Positions 51,903-60,750 of a stretch of DNA of 64,000 nt are shown here, in pieces. The DNA is from Nocardia wallacei. Lineage in GTDB: Bacteria > Actinomycetota > Actinomycetes > Mycobacteriales > Mycobacteriaceae. The notes beneath the pieces are model-generated. The model had not been told where the DNA came from and made no database searches. It worked only from the letters and a program-made list of their open reading frames with translations. Each line of letters begins with the position of its first letter. The first letter of the stretch is position 1. The stretch is from NCBI RefSeq assembly GCF_029868745.1, contig NZ_JARWOP010000354.1, forward strand, positions 16,029-80,028, read 5' to 3'. Made by a program: the position numbers and the translations under genes.

Positions 51903-52343
51903 CTAGTCCGCCTCCGCCTCCAGCTTGGGCACGAGGCGCTCCAGCATGCCTTCGAGCAGCCGCTCCTCCTCCGGCGACAGCTCGGCGAGCGCCTTGTACG
52001 CGCGCACCTGTGAGCCGCGAATTTGCTCGGCCAGTTCGCGGCCCGCGTCCGTCGCGGCCAGGTACTTCACCCGGCGATCGGACGGGTTGACCGTGCGCCG
52101 GACCAGTCCGCGCGACTCCATCCGGTCGGCGACCCCGGTCAGATTCGACGGGTCGCACGCCAGCCGGCCGGCCAGCACCCGCATGGGGAGTTCGGCCGGT
52201 GGCTCGTTGAGCGCCAGCAGCAGCTTCGCCTGCGTCAGCGTCAGCCCGTGGCCCTCCGCCGCGGTGAGGAAGTCGTGCAGGTACGCGGACACGAATCGCG
52301 AGATCAGCACCGCGAGCGCACTCTGCGTTGTGCCCGGTGTCAT
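51903..52343 (-). CDS. MarR-family transcriptional regulator
   Basis: 146 residues: dimerisation helices, then a winged helix (LTLTQAKLLLALNEPPAE, MRVLAGRLACDPSNLTGVAD) and the wing RRTVNPSDRRVKYLAAT typical of MarR. ATG 52343; 11 upstream codons are unlikely. Divergent from an MFS exporter gene with TTGAA-type dyads between them, so it most probably represses that exporter. Confidence 0.9.
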   Translation of the reverse strand: MTPGTTQSALAVLISRFVSAYLHDFLTAAEGHGLTLTQAKLLLALNEPPAELPMRVLAGRLACDPSNLTGVADRMESRGLVRRTVNPSDRRVKYLAATDAGRELAEQIRGSQVRAYKALAELSPEEERLLEGMLERLVPKLEAEAD

Positions 52344-52397
52344 AGCGCCGATCCTACCGCCGCGATTGACAACCACGATCTTTGAACCCTTAGATAC

Positions 52398-52410
52398 TTG
52401 AGGACTTCAA
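52398..52410. promoter_or_regulatory. MarR operator candidate in the marR-MFS divergent region
   Basis: TTGAGGACTTCAA: inverted TTGA(A)/TTCAA half-sites. Further half-sites TTTGAA (52381-52386) and TTCAAG (52422-52427) flank it, giving a regularly spaced cluster in the 99-bp gap between the two starts. Confidence 0.5.
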
Positions 52411-52442
52411 ACATATTCTGCTTCAAGCTTCTGGAGGTGTCC

Positions 52443-53876
52443 GTGGCGGAACGCAACGGCTCGCTGCTGACCGGCATCCTGGCCTTCGCGGCGATGATCG
52501 TGACGGTGATGCAGACCCAGGCCGTGCCGATCCTCGGCCTGATCGCCACCGACCTCGGCGTCTCGACGACCTCGGTGAGCTGGGTGACCACCGCGACGCT
52601 GCTGTCGGCGGCCGTGTGCACGCCACTGCTGGGCCGCGTCGGCGACCTGTACGGCAAGAAGCCCACGCTGCTGGGCGTGCTGGCGGTGGCCGCGGTCGGC
52701 TCGGCCGTCTCCGCACTGGCCGGCTCGCTCGGCACGCTGCTGGTCGGACGGACGCTGCAGGGCGTCGCGACGGCGATCTTCCCGCTGGCGCTGGCGATGC
52801 TGCGCGAGGCGGTTCCGGCCGCCCGGCTGCACCACGCGATGGCCATCGTGAGCGGCACGCTCGGCTTCGGCGGCGGCCTCGGGCTGGTCGCCACCGGACT
52901 GCTGACCAAGGGCGGCGATCCGGATTACCACGTCGTGTTCTGGTTCACCGCCGGGCTGTCGGTGCTCGCGCTGCTCGCGGCCGCGGTCGCGGTGCCGGCC
53001 ACCGGCGTGCGGCATCCGGGCAGCGTGGACCTGCCCGGCGCGATCACCCTGGGCGGATTCCTGGTCCTACTGCTCCTGCCGATCTCCCAGGGTCACGAGT
53101 GGGGCTGGACGTCGGCCGCGACGCTGGGCTGCCTCGCCGCGTCGGCCGCGCTCGCCGTGGCGTGGGTGGTCGTCGAGCGGACGGTGGCGGCGCCGCTGGT
53201 GGATCTGCGGATGTTCACCCATCGCCCGGTGCTGTTCACCAACCTGGCCGGCATGTTCGTCGGCTTCGCGATGTTCCTGCTGTTCATGGGCATTTCGTAT
53301 CTGGCCCAGATGCCAGAGCATCTCACCGGGTACGGCTTCGAGGCCTCGATCCTGCGGGCGTCGGTGGAGTATCTGCTGCCGACCGCGCTGGCCTCGATGG
53401 TGGCGGCGCCGGTCGGCGGCATCCTGGTCGGCCGGCTGGGCGGCCGACCGGTGCTCGTGCTCGCCGGACTGGTCGGCGTCGCCGGATTCGCCTGGCTGGC
53501 TCTCGCCCACTCCGCCGCCGCGTCGGTGATCGGGGGCGGTGTGGTCGTCGGCGTGGCAATCAGCCTGGCCTACGCCGCCATGCCCGCGCTCATCGCGGGT
53601 GCGGTGCCGCAGCATCAGAGCGGCATCGCCAACGGGATCAACTCCATCTCCCGGACGGTCGGCAGTTCGCTGGGCAGCGCCGTCATCACGACCCTGCTGA
53701 CCGCGAAGCTGCTCCCCCACCTGCCGCTGCCCGCGGAGCGGCAGTTCGGCATCGCCTTCTGGGTGGGCGCGGGCGCTTGTGCCGCAACGGTTCTCGCCGC
53801 GCTCGCGGGCCTGCGGCCGGAGCCGCGCGGCGCGACCACCGACCAGCCGGCAGCGGAGGTCGCGACCGTACGGTAG
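52443..53876 (+). CDS. MFS drug exporter, DHA2 (14-helix) type
   Basis: 477 residues, about 14 membrane helices. The DHA2 motif LLGRVGDLYGKKPTLL follows helix 2, and the family motif C region is near GIANGINSISRTVGSSLGSA. A proton-driven efflux pump for drugs or lipids. Start is GTG 52443 with TGGAGGTG five bases upstream; the upstream ATG at 52398 lies in the operator region. Divergent from the MarR gene and probably under its control. Confidence 0.92.
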   Translation: MAERNGSLLTGILAFAAMIVTVMQTQAVPILGLIATDLGVSTTSVSWVTTATLLSAAVCTPLLGRVGDLYGKKPTLLGVLAVAAVGSAVSALAGSLGTLLVGRTLQGVATAIFPLALAMLREAVPAARLHHAMAIVSGTLGFGGGLGLVATGLLTKGGDPDYHVVFWFTAGLSVLALLAAAVAVPATGVRHPGSVDLPGAITLGGFLVLLLLPISQGHEWGWTSAATLGCLAASAALAVAWVVVERTVAAPLVDLRMFTHRPVLFTNLAGMFVGFAMFLLFMGISYLAQMPEHLTGYGFEASILRASVEYLLPTALASMVAAPVGGILVGRLGGRPVLVLAGLVGVAGFAWLALAHSAAASVIGGGVVVGVAISLAYAAMPALIAGAVPQHQSGIANGINSISRTVGSSLGSAVITTLLTAKLLPHLPLPAERQFGIAFWVGAGACAATVLAALAGLRPEPRGATTDQPAAEVATVR

Positions 53877-53882
53877 CCGCGC

Positions 53883-54305
53883 TCAGTAGGGAGCGGGCTT
53901 GTTCGTTCGGGCCCAAGCCTTTTCGGCTTCGGTGCCGGGGCCGGGCGGAACGAGCCCCGCGATCATCCAGAGGTCGCGCGGCGACTCGTAGGTGTGGAAC
54001 TCCCAGTGCAGTCCGCGATCTCGCGTGTAGGGCTCCATGATGGCGTTGAGCCGCGCGGTCGAGCGTTTGCGCAGCTCCGGGTCGTCGAGGTGACGCGCCA
54101 GGTGTTCCACGACGATCCGCACCGTGTCGGCCGCGGGCTGTCCGCCGACGTAGAACGCGGACTCCGCGACCTCCTCGAACAGGACGACCACGTAGAACGC
54201 GGGCAGTCCGAAGCCGGTGTAGAACTCGGTGATGTCCGCGGCGAAATCCTGTTTGTCCTTGTCCGAGTAGGTGTTCGCGGGATGATAGATATGCCACAGC
54301 GGCAT
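53883..54305 (-). CDS. Tautomerase-superfamily protein, cis-CaaD-like
   Basis: 140 residues. After Met removal the N-terminus is Pro (MPLWHIYHPANTYSDKDKQD), the catalytic base of the tautomerase superfamily. The single 140-residue chain with FAADITEFYTGFGLPAFYV and RDRGLHWEFHTYESPRDLW matches the cis-3-chloroacrylate-dehalogenase-like group (Tautomerase_3), also common in fungi. A keto-enol tautomerase or a hydratase/dehalogenase-like activity is possible. AGAGGGC lies before ATG 54305. The SDR gene ends 43 bp upstream on the same strand. Confidence 0.8.
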   Translation of the reverse strand: MPLWHIYHPANTYSDKDKQDFAADITEFYTGFGLPAFYVVVLFEEVAESAFYVGGQPAADTVRIVVEHLARHLDDPELRKRSTARLNAIMEPYTRDRGLHWEFHTYESPRDLWMIAGLVPPGPGTEAEKAWARTNKPAPY

Positions 54306-54348
54306 CGGAGTGCCCTCTCGTCTTTCCGTAATGCGTTGCGCGACAGTC

Positions 54349-55050
54349 TCAGCGGGGAATCGGGAGCGTGAGATTCTCGACCGGCCCGGCCAGTGCCGCC
54401 TTCACCAGCCGGGTCACCTCGTCCACCAGGACCTCGGTCTCACCGGCCTCGACACCGTCGAAGACCGCCGCGGCCACCTGGCTCGGGTCGATCTTGTCGA
54501 CCGCGAGCGGCCGGACCATATCGGTATCGGCGAAGCCGAGGTGCACCCCGACCACCTGGGTCCCCTGCGCGGCCAGTTCCAGTCGCAGCGAATTGGTGAG
54601 CGACCAGAATGCCGCCTTGGACGCGCCGTACGCCGCCGCGCCCGCACCCCACGACAACACCGAATGGATATCCACCAGCGCACCGCCGCCATGGGCCGCC
54701 AGCACCGGCGCGAACGCCTGGGCGACCCGCAGCGGGCCGAAGACGTTGGTCTCGAAAGTGGCTACCACATCGGCCATTTCGGCCGTCAGCAGCGGCGCCG
54801 GATGCAGCACGCCCGCATTGTTGACGACGATCTCGACGTCGTGCGCCAGCGCCGCCGCGGCCGTGACGGCGGCCGGATCGGTGACATCCAGCGCGAACGA
54901 CTCGACCCGTGGATCGTCGGCGGGCTTGGGCGTCCGCGCGGTCGCGTAGACCTTGGCGGCGCCGCGGCGCAGCAGTTCGTCGACGAATGCCTGCCCGAGT
55001 CCGCGCTGACCGCCCGTCACCAGCGCGACCGCGCCCTCGATTGTGCTCAT
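54349..55050 (-). CDS. Short-chain dehydrogenase/reductase
   Basis: 233 residues, classical SDR: VTGGQRGLGQAFVDEL cofactor site, VNNAGVL, active-site Ser in DIHSVLSWG and Tyr/Lys in YGASKAAFWSL. Shares its divergent promoter region with the TetR gene at 55173, which carries a 22-bp dyad; the SDR and the tautomerase gene behind it are therefore probably TetR-controlled. Substrate unknown. Confidence 0.92.
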   Translation of the reverse strand: MSTIEGAVALVTGGQRGLGQAFVDELLRRGAAKVYATARTPKPADDPRVESFALDVTDPAAVTAAAALAHDVEIVVNNAGVLHPAPLLTAEMADVVATFETNVFGPLRVAQAFAPVLAAHGGGALVDIHSVLSWGAGAAAYGASKAAFWSLTNSLRLELAAQGTQVVGVHLGFADTDMVRPLAVDKIDPSQVAAAVFDGVEAGETEVLVDEVTRLVKAALAGPVENLTLPIPR

Positions 55051-55080
55051 GTGTCATCTCTTCCGCGTCGTAGTGGATTT

Positions 55081-55102
55081 TTAGATTATGCTCATCATCT
55101 AA
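55081..55102. promoter_or_regulatory. TetR operator between the SDR and tetR genes
   Basis: A 22-bp dyad: TTAGATTATG (55081-55090) and CATCATCTAA (55093-55102) are inverted copies with one mismatch and a 2-bp spacer. It is strikingly AT-rich for this genome and lies 31 bp upstream of the SDR start and 71 bp upstream of the tetR start. Confidence 0.7.
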
Positions 55103-55172
55103 CGGGATGCGCAAGACTGGAAGCGCCGATCGCGCGCAGCGGGCGCGCGACGGACCGACGGAAGGGGTAAAC

Positions 55173-55748
55173 GTGCCGAGAACGACTCGGGCACAGGCGG
55201 AGTCGCACCGCAGGCAGGTCCTCGACGCGGCCGCGGCGCGGGTACGGGAACGCGGCACGGCCGCGGTGACCGTGCCCGAGGTGATGGCGGCCGCCGGGCT
55301 GACACACGGCGGCTTCTACCGGCACTTCGACTCGAAGGAGGATTTGATCGCGCAGGCGTGCACGGCCGCCTACACCGAGAAAATTCGCGAAATGGACGAG
55401 ATCCGGGGAGACAGCACGGACGGTGCGGCGGCCCGGCGCGCGTTCATCGGCCGGTACCTGTCGGCCGCACACCGCGATGCCGCCGGGCGCGGGTGCGGGA
55501 TCGCCGCCTTGGCCGGGGATATCGGGCGCGCGGGGTCGGACAGCCCGCTGCGCGCGGCCTATCTCGACGGCATCCGCAACATGCTGGGCAAGCTCGCCGA
55601 ATACGGCGAACACCCCGCCGACGATCGCGCGGTCCTCGTCGAGTTGTCGGTGATGGCGGGCGCCCTTCTGCTCTCCCGCGCCACCGCCGGTGACGAGCTG
55701 TCACAGGAGATCCTCGACGCGGCCAAGGAGTTCCTGCTCGAGCAGTGA
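55173..55748 (+). CDS. TetR-family transcriptional regulator
   Basis: 191 residues. Helix-turn-helix AAARVRERGTAAVTVPEVMA and AAGLTHGGFYRHFDSKEDLI, then a helical C-terminal domain. GTG 55173 with AAGGGG six bases upstream was chosen; an upstream in-frame ATG at 55107 would run through the operator side of the promoter region. Divergent from the SDR gene; likely represses it and itself through the 22-bp dyad. Confidence 0.9.
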   Translation: MPRTTRAQAESHRRQVLDAAAARVRERGTAAVTVPEVMAAAGLTHGGFYRHFDSKEDLIAQACTAAYTEKIREMDEIRGDSTDGAAARRAFIGRYLSAAHRDAAGRGCGIAALAGDIGRAGSDSPLRAAYLDGIRNMLGKLAEYGEHPADDRAVLVELSVMAGALLLSRATAGDELSQEILDAAKEFLLEQ

Positions 55749-55755
55749 ACGGCCG

Positions 55756-56289
55756 CTAGCCGAGCCGGTCGAGGAATGCGGCGGCGGCGTGATGTGAAGG
55801 GAGCCGGACGAATTCAACGCCGCGGTCGGCGAGGTCGGCCTGCGCGGCGAGATAGCGCGTGCGATACCGGCCGTGGGACTGCCACGCCCACAGGATCACC
55901 GAACGTTGCGGGTCGCGAGAGAACATGTCCCGCCAGCGCTCCCGATTGCCGTTCCACAGTTCGCGGCGGGTAAGTGCGCGGCCCAGCGTCCGCATGACAA
56001 TCTGCCTCATGACCACCGACCGTGGTAGGTCGAGCCAGATCACCGTATCGGCCCGGCGCCACACCAGATCGCCGAGTTTGCCGTGGTAGTTGCCGTCGAC
56101 CACCCACGAGTCCCCGGCGATCCGCTGCGCGACCGCGGACCGGAACTCGGGCGGCGACATCGCGGTCCAGTCCGCTTGATGGTGGATGGCGTCCAACTCC
56201 ACATACGGAATGCCCAGCCGTCGGGAGATCCGCCGCGCCAGCGTGCTCTTGCCCGATCCCGAGTTCCCCACCACCGAAATCCGCCGCAT
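55756..56289 (-). CDS. P-loop nucleotide kinase-like protein (FlaR/AAA_17 type)
   Basis: 177 residues. Walker A VVGNSGSGKSTLARRI is at the very N-terminus, followed by GIPYVELDAIHHQADWTAMS, which is the pattern of the topology-modulation/adenylate-kinase-like small kinases; WVVDGNYHGKL and VIWLDLPRSVVMRQIVMRT follow. Substrate unknown. ATG 56289 matches family starts; a GTG two codons upstream is possible. Convergent with the TetR gene, whose stop is 8 bp away. Confidence 0.85.
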   Translation of the reverse strand: MRRISVVGNSGSGKSTLARRISRRLGIPYVELDAIHHQADWTAMSPPEFRSAVAQRIAGDSWVVDGNYHGKLGDLVWRRADTVIWLDLPRSVVMRQIVMRTLGRALTRRELWNGNRERWRDMFSRDPQRSVILWAWQSHGRYRTRYLAAQADLADRGVEFVRLPSHHAAAAFLDRLG

Positions 56290-56307
56290 CGTCACCCGGG
56301 CATTGTC

Positions 56308-56802
56308 CTAGTCGGATTCCCGCAAGCCCAAGTCTTTTTCGGCGTGCAGGAGGGCCAGGACGTCGAGGCCCGAGTGCAGCATCTCCTCGACGCCGACATC
56401 GTCGGAACGCTGGTGCAGGTAGATCAGTGCCTCGAGCGCCGTTTCGCTGCCCGCCACGCGCAGCGCGTCGGCGCGGCTGACGGGTCCGTCGCCACAGTCC
56501 TGGTGGATCACGTACGCGTACAGGACGCGGCGGACGTCCTGCTGCACCTCGGTCGCCTTCAGATACGTGTTGATCTCGGCGGCCGCGGCGGTCCGGGACC
56601 CGTCGGACTCCACGACCGTGGCCGTGTAGGTGTAGTTCCGTTCCGATTTGGTCCACCGCGCACCGGTCAGATGCCCGGTCTGGAAACCCACGTCCGCGAG
56701 CCGCTCGGCAATCTGTAGCGGATCCTCGGAGCGCAGATAGCCGGGAGCCGGCTCGTCGAGCCCGGCCTGCTGGGGGTACGCCTCGTAGACGACCTTGATC
56801 AC
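56308..56802 (-). CDS. Hypothetical protein, 164 residues
   Basis: Soluble mixed alpha/beta protein of no family I recognise. It begins MIKVVYEAYPQQAGLDEPAP, contains a basic-aromatic strand TKSERNYTYTATVVESDG, and ends with helices (LEALIYLHQRSDDVGVEEML). Good third-position GC along the whole frame supports coding. It lies 13 bp upstream of the small kinase gene on the same strand, so the two may be co-transcribed. An unusually G-rich region (on its coding strand) precedes it. Confidence 0.7.
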   Translation of the reverse strand: MIKVVYEAYPQQAGLDEPAPGYLRSEDPLQIAERLADVGFQTGHLTGARWTKSERNYTYTATVVESDGSRTAAAAEINTYLKATEVQQDVRRVLYAYVIHQDCGDGPVSRADALRVAGSETALEALIYLHQRSDDVGVEEMLHSGLDVLALLHAEKDLGLRESD

Positions 56803-56981
56803 CAGGCAACCCTAACCGACCCCACCCCCACGAAGCCCCGCCTTCGCCACCCCACCACCAGCCCCTCCATTCCCCCAGAACCGCACCCACTTTCCCGCCC
56901 TCCCCCACCCGAATTCCGCTCCCATCCCCCGGCCGAGGACGTAGTGCCCCATGCCGATCGAGGGTCTGAACGCGGAGAAAT
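56803..56981. other. Strand-asymmetric C-rich / G-rich spacer
   Basis: 179 bp in which the plus strand is a long series of C-runs (CCCCACCCCC, CCACCCCACC, TTCCCCCAG, TCCCCCGG) and the minus strand correspondingly G-runs spaced by a few bases, able to form G-quadruplexes. It is the upstream region of the 164-residue hypothetical gene on the minus strand. No protein-like frame was seen. Confidence 0.5.
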
Positions 56982-57737
56982 TCAGAGTTTGCGGGCCTCG
57001 ATAAGCGTGCGGGAGGAGTGGGCGAGGAAGGAGCCTCGCCGCTCGATGTGGTCGTGAAGGGTGCGGAGACGGTCACGGTAGACCTCGACGGTGAAGCGGG
57101 GGACGATCCAGATCACCTTGCGGAGGAAGTAGACGATCGCACCGATGTCGTAGAACTCCATCCGCAGCCGCTCATGTCGCTGGTCCACGATCTCGAGCCC
57201 CGCCGCCCGGGCCGCCGCGGCCTCGTCGTCGGGGTGGCGCTCGCGCCGGGCCGCGGGTTGCGGGCCGAGGAAATACTCGACCAGTTCGAATACGCTGGCC
57301 GGGCCGACGTGCTGGGCGAAATAGGTGCCGCCGGGCCGCAGCACCCGGGCGATCTCGTGCCATTGGACGGTCGCCGGATGTCGGCTCGTCACCAGATCGA
57401 ACGCCGCGTCGGCGAACGGCAGCGGGGGCTCGTCCGCATCGGCGACCACCACCGCGCCCCGGGGGTGCAGCAGCGCCGTGGCCTTGGCGATGTTCGGCGG
57501 CCACGATTCGGTGGCGACCATCGTCGGCGGAAACGCCGCGGCCTCGGCGAGAACTTCACCGCCGCCGGTCTGGATGTCCAGTGCGGCCGTCGCGGTCGCG
57601 AGCCGCGCGCTCATCGAGCGCTGATAGCCCCAGGACGGTCGCTGTTCGGTAGCCCGCCCGTCCAGCCAGGAGAAGTCCCAACCCGCCACCGGCGCCGACT
57701 CCGCTTCCGCCAGCAACGCTTCGAATGTCCGCTCCAT
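56982..57737 (-). CDS. SAM-dependent class I methyltransferase
   Basis: 251 residues. The AdoMet fold shows ALDIQTGGGEVLAEAA (motif I), VVVADADEPPLPFADAAFDL (motifs II/III) and EIARVLRPGGTYFAQHVG (post-III), typical of UbiE/Methyltransf_11 enzymes. Acceptor unknown. ATG 57737 chosen; the longer frame to 57833 adds an unrelated segment. Single gene between the G-rich spacer and the secreted-protein gene. Confidence 0.87.
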   Translation of the reverse strand: MERTFEALLAEAESAPVAGWDFSWLDGRATEQRPSWGYQRSMSARLATATAALDIQTGGGEVLAEAAAFPPTMVATESWPPNIAKATALLHPRGAVVVADADEPPLPFADAAFDLVTSRHPATVQWHEIARVLRPGGTYFAQHVGPASVFELVEYFLGPQPAARRERHPDDEAAAARAAGLEIVDQRHERLRMEFYDIGAIVYFLRKVIWIVPRFTVEVYRDRLRTLHDHIERRGSFLAHSSRTLIEARKL

Positions 57738-57848
57738 GGCCGGGCATTCTGCCGACAACTCGGCTCGGCTTCGAATGATTTCTTCACCACCGGTGTGGCG
57801 CCGTGCGGGAAGCAAGGCAGTGCCGTCGAGCACCTGAGCTGGCGGGTG

Positions 57849-58274
57849 TCAGCCGCCGAAGACGCCGCAGCCGAAGCCGAGGGGGACGCCTTGGCCGACT
57901 CGCAGGCCCAGGGGGGCGGGTGGGAGTTCGGCGGGTTGGCCGTCCTGGACCGCGGTCAGGGTGTGCGGGCCTTGGGTGGCGGGGACCCAGCCGGTCAGCG
58001 CGTAGGCGCCGGCGGGGCGGACCCGGGCGACCGGAACTCCGTTGTCGTAGAAGGTAACCGGAGCGGCGGGGTCGTCCACGAACGCCTGCAGGGTGTAGCG
58101 GCAGCCGGTGCCGTAGTTCGTCGCCACGCCGACGCTCAGATCGGGTGTGGCGCCGAGCCTGGTCACCGACGCGTCGGCGGGCTGGGCCACGAGCAGCCCG
58201 AGCGCCGCGGCGGCGACCGCTCCCGCGGCCACCGTGCTCGCCCGCCCGACCGTAATCCTCGAAATGCTGTGCAT
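57849..58274 (-). CDS. Small secreted protein with Ig-like fold
   Basis: 141 residues. A Sec signal peptide is clear: basic start MHSISRITVGRAST, hydrophobic AAGAVAAAALGLLV, and a cleavage site after AQPADA. The mature ~105 residues are beta-rich (YTLQAFVDDPAAPVTFYDNG, GPHTLTAVQDGQ) and resemble bacterial Ig-like domains; two Cys (GCRY and FGCGVFGG) may form a disulfide. Function unknown. The frame continues upstream but the signal peptide fixes the start at 58274. Confidence 0.8.
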   Translation of the reverse strand: MHSISRITVGRASTVAAGAVAAAALGLLVAQPADASVTRLGATPDLSVGVATNYGTGCRYTLQAFVDDPAAPVTFYDNGVPVARVRPAGAYALTGWVPATQGPHTLTAVQDGQPAELPPAPLGLRVGQGVPLGFGCGVFGG

Positions 58275-58427
58275 AGTTCCTCGTCGTTCTCCGGTCCTCG
58301 GTGCGCGGTCCCCGGCACCATACCGCGTAAGCTCGACCACCTGGGACGGTTTGTGTCGCCACTGGTCCCCGCCGGTCACACCCGGTTCGATCGACGGATC
58401 CGTCGTAGGCAGGAGGACGAGACAGTC

Positions 58428-60731
58428 ATGCATCGCAAGGCGCCGACACAGGACATCGACGAAGCCGAACTCACCGTCACCCCGCCCAAGCGCGAGGCGG
58501 CCGGACTGACCGCCGTGGCTGTCGCGCTGGATCGCGGCGTCGAGGAGATGGGCCTGATTCGCACCGGCCGTACCCTCGCCCGGCTCAACCAGCGCGACGG
58601 CTTCGACTGCCCCAGTTGCGCGTGGCCCGACCCCACCGGCCCCCGCCGGGTCGCCGAATTCTGCGAGAACGGCGCCAAGGCCGTCGCGGAAGAGGCCACG
58701 CTGCGCACGGTGACACCGGAGTTCTTCGCCGAGCACTCGATCGCCGAGCTGGCGACCAAGTCCGGCTATTGGCTCGGTCAGCAGGGCCGCATCACCGAAC
58801 CCATGGTGCTGCGCCCGGGCGACACGCACTACTCCCCCATCGCGTGGGAGGAGGCGTACCGCCTCATCGCCGACACGCTCCGCGCATTGGACAGCCCGAA
58901 CGAGGCACTGTTCTACACCTCCGGCCGCACCGCCAACGAGACCGCGTTCCTCTACCAATTGCTGGCCCGCTCGTTCGGCACCAACAACCTGCCCGACTGC
59001 TCGAACATGTGCCACGAGTCCTCCGGCGCGGCGCTGACCAGCTCGATCGGCATCGGCAAGGGTTCGGTATCGATCGACGACTTCCCGAAGGCGGACCTGA
59101 TCCTCATCGCCGGGCAGAACCCGGGCACCAACCACCCCCGCATGCTCAGCTCACTGCAGCACGCGAAGAAGCATGGCGCGCGGATCATCGCGGTCAACCC
59201 GCTGCCCGAGGCCGGCCTCCTCGGTTTCCGCGACCCGCAGACCGTGAAGGGCTACACCACCGGATTGCGCATCGCCGACGATTTCCTGCAGATCCGGCTC
59301 GGCGGCGATATGGCGCTGTTCCAGGGCCTGGGCAAGCTGCTGCTGGAGGCGGAGGACCGCGCTCCCGGCGCCGTGGTCGACCGTGCCTTCGTGGAAAGCC
59401 ACACCGCCGGTTACGAGGCATACGAAAAGCATTTGCGCGCAGTGGATCTCGACGTGGTCGAGGAGGCCACCGGCCTGACCCGCGCCGAACTGGAGCACAC
59501 CGCGGCGCTGCTGGCGGAGTCGAAGGCCACGATCATGTGCTGGGCGATGGGCCTGACCCAGCAGCGCTACGGCGTGCCCACCATCGAGGAGGCCACCAAC
59601 CTGCTGCTGTTGCGCGGCATGATCGGCAAGCCGGGCGCGGGCGTCTGCCCGGTGCGCGGACACTCCAACGTGCAGGGCGACCGCACCATGGGCATCTGGG
59701 AGCAGATGCCCGAAACCTTCCTGGCCGCACTGGATTCCGAGTTCGGTATCCGTTCCCCGCGCGAACACGGCTGGGACACCGTCGATTCCATTCGCGCGAT
59801 GCGGGACGGCCGGGCGAAGGTGTTCGTCGCCATGGGCGGCAACTTCGTCTCCGCCACCCCCGACACCGAGATCACCGAGGCCGCGCTGCGCAGCTGCGAG
59901 CTGACCGTGCACGTCTCGACCAAGCTCAACCGCAGCCACGTGGTGCACGGCCGGACCGCGCTCATCCTGCCCACGCTCGGCCGCACCGATGAGGATCTGT
60001 CCCCCGACGGCGCCAAACAGCGTGTCTCGGTGGAGGATTCGATGTCGATGGTGCATCTGTCGACCGGGCGGCTGCGGCCGGTCAGCTCGCAGTTGCGCAG
60101 TGAGGTCGCGATCGTGTGCGAACTCGCGCGCGAGCTGTTCGGTCCCGGCCATCCCGTGCCGTGGGACGAGTTCCGGCGCGACTACGACCGCGTCCGCGAC
60201 GCGATCGCCCGGGTCGTCCCCGGCTGCGCCGACTACAACGCAAAGGTGCGGCAGCGCAACGGCTTCCAGTTGCCGCACCCGCCGCGCGACGCCCGCGAGT
60301 TCCGCACCGCCACCGGCAAGGCCAATTTCGCGGTCAACGAGCTGCGCTGGCTGCCGGTGCCGGAGGGCCGACTGATCCTGCAGACCCTGCGCAGTCACGA
60401 CCAGTACAACACCACCATCTACGGTCTCGACGACCGCTACCGCGGCATCCACCACGGCCGGAAGGTGGTGCTGGTCAATCCCGGCGACATCACCGCGCTC
60501 GGCTTCGCCGACGGCGACCTGGTGGATCTGGTCACGGAATGGACCGACGGCATCGAGCGCCGCGTGACGGGATTCCGGCTGGTGGGCTACTCGACGCCGC
60601 GCGGCAATGCCGCCGCCTACTACCCCGAGACGAATCCGCTGGTCCCCTTGGACCACGTGGCGGAGCGATCGAACACACCGGTCTCCAAGGCGGTGACCGT
60701 CCGCCTGGAACGTCATTCACACACCCGATGA
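58428..60731 (+). CDS. FdhF/YdeP-family molybdopterin oxidoreductase
   Basis: 767 residues, the length of YdeP-type formate-dehydrogenase-like enzymes. FDCPSCAWPDP with Cys 61 and 64, plus Cys 79 in EFCENG, forms the N-terminal Fe-S site; the Mo-bis-MGD domains follow (FYTSGRTANETAFLYQ, CHESSGAAL, ILIAGQNPGTNHPRML, GHSNVQGDRTMGI) with a C-terminal cap (GFADGDLVDLV). ATG 58428 has AGGAGG 11 bases upstream. The fdhD gene starts 19 bp later, so the FdhD sulfurtransferase probably activates this enzyme. Substrate is not certain; YdeP proteins have been linked to acid resistance rather than formate. Confidence 0.9.
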   Translation: MHRKAPTQDIDEAELTVTPPKREAAGLTAVAVALDRGVEEMGLIRTGRTLARLNQRDGFDCPSCAWPDPTGPRRVAEFCENGAKAVAEEATLRTVTPEFFAEHSIAELATKSGYWLGQQGRITEPMVLRPGDTHYSPIAWEEAYRLIADTLRALDSPNEALFYTSGRTANETAFLYQLLARSFGTNNLPDCSNMCHESSGAALTSSIGIGKGSVSIDDFPKADLILIAGQNPGTNHPRMLSSLQHAKKHGARIIAVNPLPEAGLLGFRDPQTVKGYTTGLRIADDFLQIRLGGDMALFQGLGKLLLEAEDRAPGAVVDRAFVESHTAGYEAYEKHLRAVDLDVVEEATGLTRAELEHTAALLAESKATIMCWAMGLTQQRYGVPTIEEATNLLLLRGMIGKPGAGVCPVRGHSNVQGDRTMGIWEQMPETFLAALDSEFGIRSPREHGWDTVDSIRAMRDGRAKVFVAMGGNFVSATPDTEITEAALRSCELTVHVSTKLNRSHVVHGRTALILPTLGRTDEDLSPDGAKQRVSVEDSMSMVHLSTGRLRPVSSQLRSEVAIVCELARELFGPGHPVPWDEFRRDYDRVRDAIARVVPGCADYNAKVRQRNGFQLPHPPRDAREFRTATGKANFAVNELRWLPVPEGRLILQTLRSHDQYNTTIYGLDDRYRGIHHGRKVVLVNPGDITALGFADGDLVDLVTEWTDGIERRVTGFRLVGYSTPRGNAAAYYPETNPLVPLDHVAERSNTPVSKAVTVRLERHSHTR

Positions 60732-60750
60732 GGGACATCGAGGCCACGCA

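Noticed and set aside
57018..58427. Upstream extension of the FdhF/YdeP-like frame
   Set aside because: It runs antisense over the methyltransferase and secreted-protein genes; family similarity begins only near 58428 where a ribosome site exists.
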